Positions 56,553-64,000 of a DNA stretch of 64,000 bases are shown piece by piece (position 1 is the first letter of the stretch; each line of letters begins with the position of its first letter). Origin of the DNA: Strigamia acuminata (taxonomy: Eukaryota; Arthropoda; Chilopoda; Geophilomorpha; Linotaeniidae); the NCBI GenBank assembly GCA_949358305.1, contig OX442316.1:4712001-4776000 (forward strand). Reading direction: 5' to 3'. The position numbers and the translations under genes were made by a program. The notes under the pieces are model-generated. The model was not told the origin of the DNA and searched no databases. It was given only the letters and a program-made list of their open reading frames with translations.

Positions 56553-59532
56553 ATGCCGTTATGTATCATACCCGGTTGTTTACAAAAAGGAATACACAAT
56601 TTCCCTAGAGATCACGGTCTTTGGCTCAGGTGGAGGAAAGCCATTATTCGGTATTATTCACGTATAAATTTAATATTTTCATTCCAATTAAAAATCATAA
56701 CGTAAAATCCTTTACAGAGCGACGTATCCGAGAGTTAGCAATTCGTGGCACCCGCGATATGTCGACATGATTTGTTCCCGACATTTCAAACCAGAAGACC
56801 TGGAATTTTGTAAGGGGATAAAAATAAACACGAATTCAATCGGCGTTTTTCCTTTTAAATTGATAAATTATTCAATGTATTGTGACTCGTTAGGTTCGGA
56901 CAAAACACTCGTCGAAGGTGCTGTTCCCTCGGTTTTCAACGGCAAAGATTATTTAGTTGATCTGGAGGCTGAAATAAATGAAGAAACGGAGTTGGAGGGC
57001 GAAAAAAGTTCGAACGAAACCGATTTGGAGGTGGAAAAAAGCTCGAAAGAAACTGATTCGGAGGTGGAAATAATTCCTAAAGATACTGCTGTTTCAACGT
57101 CAAATTCGGATCCGAAAAATGATGAAATTACTCATCAAATTGCAAAAGGCAGCTCACGTAAGATCGTTTTGTAGTGATCCGAAATTTGAAGAAAATGATT
57201 TTCTAATTGTGTTTTTTAACAGGTAGAGTTACTATTTTTCAAGGAGAAAATCACGCACCTAACATGTGCAAAGCCTTAAACGATTTACGTGTGAGAACTG
57301 CATGTTGTGATGTTTCGATTATAGTTCCGACTTCTGCGCTCAAAAATTCAGAAGGAATTAAATTTAAGGTGAATTTATGTGAATTTTTTTTAATGAAACG
57401 AATGTAAATGATAGATGTGTTGATTTTGTTTGTGAAAATAGGCCCACAGTGTGGTATTGGCTGCGCGAAGTGCGTTTTTCAAGACGCTTTTTATGAAACC
57501 TGAAAACTACACTCGTCAGACAATCACCATGCCGCGTTACATCAATGGAAGAGCTGTGGAAATTGTCTTGCATTATATGTACACGGGCAAATTGGGGATT
57601 AGGAAAGATACGGTGTCTACGATATTTCAAGTATTTCATAAAATAATGATTTTTATTTTTATTATTATTTTTTTTTTTTTAATTTTTTTAATTTTTGTTT
57701 AGGTTGGTTGGCTTTTTCAAATGGAGGATGTTCTCATGCTGTGCAAGCAGTTTTGCAAAATGAAAAAATTCCTGCCATTTCCCATTGAAGTGAATGCAGC
57801 GAATTACGCTAAAAGCGAATCGAATTCCGACGAGAGCCAAGGAAAGGAGGCGAATAATGAAGAGGAGGCGACGGAAACCGGGAATAACAAAGAAATTGAG
57901 GTGTTATCATCGGATGGCAAGGAGGACATTGGCGAAATGAAACCGAAAACGCGTAAAAACTCCAAAATTGAAGCCGTAATCGCCCCAGAATTGAGAAAAA
58001 TTGTCAAAATCACCCCAGAAACGAGTAAAATTGTCAAAATCACGCTCAAAAAGAGTAAAACATCCGAAATCGAACCAGAATTGGTTAAAACATCACAAAT
58101 CAAACCCGAAGTGACTAAAACATCGGAAATCGAACCCCAAATAACTAAAACATCGGAAATCGAATCCCAAATGACTAAAACATCGGAAATCGAATCCCAA
58201 ATGACTAAAACATCGGAAATCGAACTAGAAATGACTAAAACATCGCAAGTCGAACCCGAAATGACTAAAACATCGCAAATCGAACCGCCCAAAATCGAAA
58301 TCACACCGGACGAAATGTCAATAACGATGAAAGACGGCAACTGCAACGAACTCGGACTCGTCGAGGGCCCTCCAGAGATGATCGAATGCACCCCGACCAT
58401 CCTGACGGACAACTTCGACGACGAAGAAACCAATTTGCCAGCCGGCCAATCCCAAAAAGAACGCAAACTAATCATATTCAAAACCGGAACGTCGCAAACG
58501 ATGCAGCCCAACGAATGCGGATCCAGAACGGCGAACGAAAACGGGTTCGGCAACGCCGATTTAATCGTCGTGCACTTCAAAAACAACTTGACCTACCCGA
58601 GCCCGGTCCTTTACGTGGTCCACGGCATGAGAAACTACACGGATCTCTTGATCCAACACGCGTTTTTCCACATCGAATTCCACGTGGACAACAACTGCCG
58701 CAAGGGGGTCGTGAAGACCGACGGCAGCTTGATCTGCGCCATGTTCGGACAAGTGAACCATTTCTTCCCGCTGTTCCACTCCGTGACCCCGGAGGACGTC
58801 GAAACGTACCGCTACGAGGAGAACAAACCGCTCACGTTCACCACCAAACGCATTGTTCCTATTAAGAGACCGGCGGACATGACGGACGATTGGGATCCGA
58901 TTTTCGGACGCGACAGGGACTGCGAGAAGGATGTTTTGCATTGTTTTTCCTGTTGCTGCGTGTTTTTCTCACTGCAGGGCAAGTCGAGTCACTTGATGCG
59001 CCATCACCGGAGCATCCTGCACTGGGACAACGAACTCAGCGTGTACAAGTACCCTTGTGGGGCTTGCGAGTTCATGTGCACGAATTTGCGGCTTTTGTAT
59101 TTCCACAGACATCAGAAACACGATTGGCAGCTGCCGGAAGTCGTGCTGCAGTTCCGGTGCGGCTTGTGTTGTGCGTGCGAGACTTCGATTCACACGGCGA
59201 GAGATCATATGGTGAAGGTGCACAATTTCGCGCAGTTTAGTCACAGTTTGGCGAATGCGGCGGCGGGGAAGAAGGTGTTTTTGCATTTGGTTACTAAGGA
59301 TGGACTGAAAAGGCAGTTGGTGGCGCCGGACTCGGGGGTTGTTGGTGCGGGACAGCCGGTGGAGGTCGTGCCGGTGAAAAGGGTGAAGGAGAAGGGGTTT
59401 CGGTGTCCGGAGTGCGAGTATTCGTCCGCTTATAAAGGGAATTTGAAGTGTCATATTAAAAGTAAACATTCGGCGAGGAAGTCGACGACGACGAGGAAAA
59501 GGAAGCGCAGGAGGAAGAAAAATGCTTATTGA
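56553..59532 (+). CDS. THAP-BTB-C2H2 fusion protein, five coding exons, 900 aa
   Basis: Predicted nuclear regulator. Coding exons: 56553-56650, 56718-57157, 57223-57368, 57442-57630 and 57703-59532. The THAP domain (1-85) is the C2CH finger of P-element-like transposases: CIIPGC, NFPRD, LWLRWRKAI and ICSRHFKPED. An acidic repeat linker follows. The BTB domain (about 190-310) has CCDVSIIVPT, FKAHSVVLAARSAFFKTLF and VEIVLHYMYTGKLGI. Residues about 395-490 are Lys/Thr/Glu-rich 10-residue repeats (TKTSEIE). A globular segment of unknown type follows, then four C2H2-like fingers (701-880) including YPCGACEFMC and FRCPECEYSSAYKGNLKCH, and a basic tail KRKRRRKK. AATAAA at 59608-59613. Confidence 0.9.
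58050..58290 (+). repeat. Coding minisatellite, 30-bp unit
   Basis: Inside the last exon of the THAP-BTB gene, a 30-bp unit (atgactaaaacatcggaaat plus cgaatcccaa) repeats about seven times, giving a 10-residue protein repeat. The unit length equals that of the intronic arrays nearby. Confidence 0.9.
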
Positions 59533-60250
59533 TTTGGGTGTTACATTTTTTTTTTTCTATGATTTGTTTCGTGTAATGCAATGTTGGAATTTTGTTTTAT
59601 TTATTTTAATAAAGTTTTATCTGCATTGACAGTTGTTGATGGAGGAAGAATACAGTTTTTTTGGTCGAATTTTGAGTTTGTCGAGATGTAACGCGCGTTT
59701 TACGATTTAAAAGTAATTTAATTTTTAGTTTTGTTGTGTATTTATTTAATTGCGTGTGGTGATGAAGGATTTCATTATTTTTGAGTTATTTTGTCCGTCT
59801 GTATAGTGAATCGTAATAAAACACAACTTTTTTCGAATCACTCGAGATGGCGCCAGCGCTTTCGTGGAGTTTTCAAACCATGGTTTCAAACCGAGTCAAA
59901 ACGGATTTATTTTTTATTTTTATTATTACAAACGAATAAATGAGTGTTATGGACGTTATTATTATTATTTCACGTCTCTGCTAACTATCGCGAATAGTAA
60001 TAACACTGTACTATAGTTTAAAAGGGCACGTTTTATCGTTCATATGGAAAATTCGTAAAATTTTCTTTTGTCGTGACGAGAGAGAAAGAATGTGGTTCGT
60101 TGTTGTTGGACGTTTTAAATATTTGAATTTTGGATTACACTCGACAATTTACATTTCCCGCCAACACGGCTGATGCTGATGCATTATTTACTTCTGGTAT
60201 TGCGGGCACCTTACTTTGTTGTATTTCACGTTTTCGCTACACCCGTAAAC
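59533..60250. other. Spacer between THAP-BTB and UCHL5
   Basis: THAP-BTB 3' UTR with its poly(A) signal, then the UCHL5 promoter and leader. No other gene seen. Confidence 0.45.
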
Positions 60251-61944
60251 ATGTCGGGCGGCAGTTGTGGAGATTGGTGTTTAATTGAAAGTGATCCCGG
60301 TGTCTTCACCGAATTAATTCGCGGTTTTGGTAATTATACAAACAACCCTAAAGAAATTTATTAATCGCGCATCGAAACACATTTAATCTCACCCGATCGT
60401 TTATAATTTTAAACAGGAGTAAAGGGAGTTCAAGTCGAAGAATTATGGAGTTTGGATGCGGAGAATTTCGACAGATTAAAGTAAAATATAAAAGATCCGT
60501 TGAAAAATGATAGTCAAACACCATCTAAAAACTTTAAACTCGTCTAGGCCAATCCATGGACTAATTTTTCTTTTTAAATGGTCACCCGAAGAAGAACCCA
60601 GCGGTACTATAGTACAAGACAACCGATTGGATAAGATTTTCTTCGCAAAACAGGTAGAAAAGACGAAATAAATGTCGTAAAAATGTTTGATTTAATATTT
60701 TGATTCTAGGTAATCAACAACGCATGCGCAACACAAGCTATTTTGAGTGTGCTGCTAAATTGCAAACATCATGATGTATATTTGGGCGAAACTTTGTCAA
60801 ACTTCAAAGAATTTTGCCACAGTTTTGACGCTACGGTTTGTTTGAATTGTAATTCATTTCACGAGAAAAGTGTTGAACCGATGTGTTTTTATTTTATTTT
60901 TAGATGAAAGGATTGAGTTTGAGCAATTCCGACATTATACGTCAAGTACACAACAGTTTTTCACGCCAACAACTTTTTGTTTTTGATTCGAACACTGCCA
61001 CTAAAGACGACGACGTTTTTCATTTTGTTGCATATATGCCGATCGACGGTCGCTTATATGAATTGGATGGTCTCAAAGAAGGGCCCGTTGATTTAGGCCA
61101 GATTTCACCGGAAGGCGATTGGTTGGAAATTGTTCGACCCATCATTGAAGAACGGATTTTAAAGTAAAACATTTAATACCGTAAAATTGTGCATTGGCGC
61201 CATCAAAAACATGTTAAAAAGGCTAGAATTGTCGAAACAATGGTGATAATACCTTCAAAATTTACGATAAATACGGTACAACATTAAAAACAATGATAAA
61301 AAGGCTAGAAAAATTATAATCATGTTAAAACCAGTGATGAAATGGCATGGAAAATCAATATAACGTTGAAAACTACGATGAAATGTTCGTAGTATTAAAA
61401 TAGAATTATTTTTTTGTTAGTTTTACTCGTGATGGACGCTTGTGTGGTGGTTTTGTGGTCAGATTAAAGTACGGGACGTTTATTTTGTGATGTATTTCAG
61501 GTACAGCAACGACGAAATTCATTTTAATCTGATGGCGATTGTATCGGAGCGCAAAATGACGTACGAGAAAAAAATTCAGGAATTAACGTTACAGTTGAGC
61601 CAAGGAGAATCCACCGCGTTTAACAACGAGCAAGTGAACGTGCAGGTGGAATTGACTCGCCTTCAGAATTTATTGGCTGAAGAGGATGTTAAAATGAAAC
61701 GTTATCATGCCGAGAATATACGTCGGAAACACAATTACATTCCGCTCATCATGGAATTACTCAAAATCTTGGCGGAAACGGGTCAACTAGAACCGCTCAT
61801 GGAAAAAGTAATGTTTAGTTGGATTTTCTCAATTTTTGTTTTATTTTTTATTTATTTTATTTTTTATATTTTAAGGCGAAGCAAAAGGCATCAGAAAAAA
61901 CTCAGATAAAACTGACTGCGGCTGCACCAGCTTCTAAAACATAG
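60251..61944 (+). CDS. Uchl5: Ubiquitin carboxyl-terminal hydrolase L5 (UCH37), seven coding exons, 336 aa
   Basis: Cysteine protease that trims ubiquitin chains at the 19S proteasome (through ADRM1/Rpn13) and binds INO80. Coding exons: 60251-60329, 60417-60480, 60548-60653, 60710-60835, 60904-61163, 61501-61807 and 61876-61944. The start is [20 protein letters not shown]. The catalytic residues are in place: C89 in [10 protein letters not shown]165 in DVFHFVAY and D180 in [11 protein letters not shown]. The C-terminal ULD region carries a coiled coil and ends with a KTQIK-type basic tail where the family has its KEKR-like Rpn13-binding end. Length is close to human UCHL5 (329). AATAAA at 61960-61965. 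Confidence 0.95.
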
Positions 61945-63340
61945 TTTATTTTATGTACGAATAAAATAACGGTTGACAATATTTTAAGTGTTGCTTCATT
62001 TTTCTTTTTATTTTTACGATAAAATTATCGATTTTTATTCAATCTAGAGCAAACATGGCGTATTATCTGAATAAAGAGCACGTTATTATTTATCCTGTGA
62101 GCTGAAACGTGATGTTATAAACAAACTGCGACGTTAACTGAACTAAAAACAACTGTGTCGGGTGTGGGCGTCAAATATGAGCCATTTGAGATTTAGTTAT
62201 TTGAAAATTTTTGTGAAATTAAATATTTTTCTTTCGTTTCTCTACGTAATTTATATAAAAATCATTCGAGTGTGATAGAAATAGCATAAATTTGCAAATT
62301 ACAAGTACAAGAAATCTACACAAGATGGCAGAGTGCGGGGGGAAGTTGTAATGTTTCTAGAATATTCTGTAGGTCTTTTTGATTGGACATGCAAATGAAG
62401 CGGCTTTAATTTTCCAATTTTGAGTTTTGTGTTTTTCGTTCGGTCTGCTCATTCGTTTCCCAAGGCTCCGAGGATGAAACATGCATCGAATTGAGGTGAG
62501 TTTTACTTTTTTGTTAGATTTTTATTTTTATTTAACAAGTTAGGCTTGTTTTTAGAGTTCCTATATATTTTTTTAGCTTTTTGTTTTACTTGCGGATTAC
62601 TCAACGGTTAGTTTTAAATTATTCAACTTCGTCGTTCGTAGTTTTAAATTATTCAACTTCGCGTTCGTAGTTCTATTTTCGTTTTAAGTGTTTTTAAAGT
62701 TTAGTTTTTGTTTTAGTTTTAGCATTTTAGGGTTTTGGTATTTTTACTTAGTTATATTTAAGAGTTTTATGTATTTATATAAGTTATCACTTTTGTTTTT
62801 CTAGGTTTAATGCATGGACGTCTGCGTCAACACAAAGGGAAGATCACGGGAGCTACATTAATGGACTCCAGCATTGCTATTTATTACTATTTTTATTTTA
62901 ATACTGTTTGTTTTATATTTTTTTATATATATTTAAATTCGTTTTATATTTTTTATTTGTGCAATTAAAAATTGTATTTTTGAGTGTATATTTATTAAAT
63001 TTTGTGTAATTTTGGAAACAAAATTACACAAAATTAATAAATTCGTACACTGTTTTTTTAATAAAATTTGTTTTAAACTTCTCTGCTTTCTATTATTTAA
63101 ATACAGGAATAAATAAAATGGGAAATCTGTATACCCACCCCCCTCCCCCTTTTTATTCTAAGTCCAAACCTATAAAAATTTGGCATAGATTCACCTTTTT
63201 GGACTTAGAATATTTTTGACGAAATGACATAGCTTATAGAAAATAAAAACTTTATTGAAATAAAAATATACTTTATACACAAATATTTTACAAATTTTTC
63301 CTTAAAAGGAAAATTAATGGCAAATAAAACATTGAACCGG
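61945..63340. other. Non-coding stretch with splice-like signals and a long hairpin
   Basis: A segment ending TTGAG|GTGAGT (62495) and a good acceptor tttttctag (ending 62804) could frame a spliced non-coding transcript; no long ORF crosses the junction. A 28-base phrase (gttttaaattattcaacttcg) is duplicated at 62611 and 62640. A hairpin lies at 62984-63049. Confidence 0.35.
62984..63049. repeat. Hairpin with about 31-bp arms
   Basis: The arm ending aaattttgtgtaattttg is followed by a gaaa loop and its perfect inverted copy. Outer bases (gtgtatatttatt / aataaattcgtacac) extend the pairing with a few mismatches. Confidence 0.85.
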
Positions 63341-63355
63341 GTTATAACGGATTAT

Positions 63356-63488
63356 TTAATGGATTGTCTCGGGTAAATCTCCTCCTTGAGACTCCACCGT
63401 TTTACCCACACGGGGACCCAGAGTATGCCACATTCTGGGTTCCCAAAAAGATATCCCACGATGTCTTCCTAGTGATGAAGGTTTTAAC
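63356..63488 (-). CDS. Candidate terminal coding exon of an unknown gene, minus strand
   Basis: A good acceptor (atgtttag) precedes 63488 on the minus strand. One phase gives 43 residues to TAA at 63356-63358, including GRHRGISFWEPRMWHTLGPR followed by VGKTVE. TTTATT at 63251-63256 is a poly(A) signal on this strand. Codons look protein-like and GC-richer than the surroundings. The preceding exon would lie beyond the right edge, across the tandem arrays. I do not recognise the family. Confidence 0.4.
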
Positions 63489-63529
63489 CTAAACATAAAA
63501 AAATTAGCAACTTCATATAACAAAAACAA

Positions 63530-63835
63530 AAAAGTTATACATGACTACAAACAATTATACATGACTACAAACAATTATACAAAAATATGAGCAAAAATAA
63601 TAATTATACAAAAATATGAGATAAAATATGAGAAAAACAATAATTATACAATAATAAGAGATAAAATATGAGCAAAAACAATAATTATACAATAATAAGA
63701 GATAAAATATGAGCAAAAACAATAATTATACAAAAATATGAGATAAAATATGAGATAAAATATGAGCAAAAACAATTACGCAAAAACAATTATGCAAAAA
63801 CAATTATACAAAAATATATTGAGATTAAAATAATA
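63530..63835. repeat. AT-rich minisatellite
   Basis: Repeats of phrases such as aattatacaaaaatatgaga and taaaatatgagcaaaaacaat, with units around 20-45 bp. It would fall inside an intron of the candidate minus-strand gene. Confidence 0.85.
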
Positions 63836-63840
63836 CTACT

Positions 63841-64000
63841 ATAGTCTTCGCCGTCTACGACTCACTGTTATCCGTCTACGACTCGCTGTTATCCGTCTAC
63901 GACTCGCTGTTATCCGTCTACGACTCGCTGTTATCCGTCTACGACTCGCTGTTATCAGTCTGCGTTATTCGTCGGCGACTCGCCGGTATCCGTCTGCGTT
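63841..64000. repeat. GC-rich 21-bp minisatellite at the window edge
   Basis: Five near-perfect copies of tccgtctacgactcgctgtta, then diverged copies (tcgtcggcgactcgccggta). It continues past the window end. No steady reading frame was found through it. Confidence 0.9.

Overview
The window is nuclear DNA from an arthropod, probably a pancrustacean. Genes have many short introns with GT-AG borders. The gene families are animal-specific: HNF4, LEO1, UCHL5, FAM20B, FAM199X, PKA-R2, MADF-BESS, and a BTB gene of the tramtrack/lola group with pipsqueak and FLYWCH 3' exons. An interstitial run of TTAGG, the common arthropod telomere repeat, supports this. The DNA is AT-rich and gene-dense, at about one gene per 5 kb. 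I assigned exons by hand from splice sites, reading phase and family resemblance, and no search was run.

Layout: the last exon of a type II PKA regulatory subunit (+, 911-1041); a C2H2 zinc-finger gene (+, 4007-5819); FAM199X (+, 7290-9130); a compact two-ORF unit in which a 76-residue protein is followed, with a 4-nt ATGA overlap, by the xylose kinase FAM20B (+, 9720-11798); convergent LEO1 (-, 11858-14409); an M13/neprilysin-like membrane protein with a destroyed zinc site (-, 14882-19875); a MADF-BESS factor (-, 20908-22314); and the nuclear receptor HNF4 (-, 23071-33192) with a 6.5-kb first intron full of minisatellites. Then come two tandem CAP-domain secreted or GPI-anchored paralogues (+, 34824-39560).

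The centrepiece is a lola-like locus (+, 41071-54429). Two common exons encode a BTB domain. At least 14 alternative 3' termini all accept the same phase-1 junction: one Tc1/paired-like HTH, one FLYWCH, five pipsqueak HTH, five C2H2, one BEN, and one basic charged domain I do not recognise. Most carry their own poly(A) signal.

After it lie a small secreted six-cysteine CS-alpha-beta peptide (+), a THAP-BTB-C2H2 fusion protein (+, 56553-59532), the proteasome deubiquitinase UCHL5 (+, 60251-61944), and a candidate terminal exon on the minus strand (63356-63488).

Two genome-wide themes stand out. Many unrelated introns carry AT-rich tandem arrays with nearly the same 30-31 bp period, and one coding repeat has the same period. 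Small terminal-inverted-repeat elements (hAT-like and other foldback MITEs) are also scattered through the introns, several of them in the lola-like locus.
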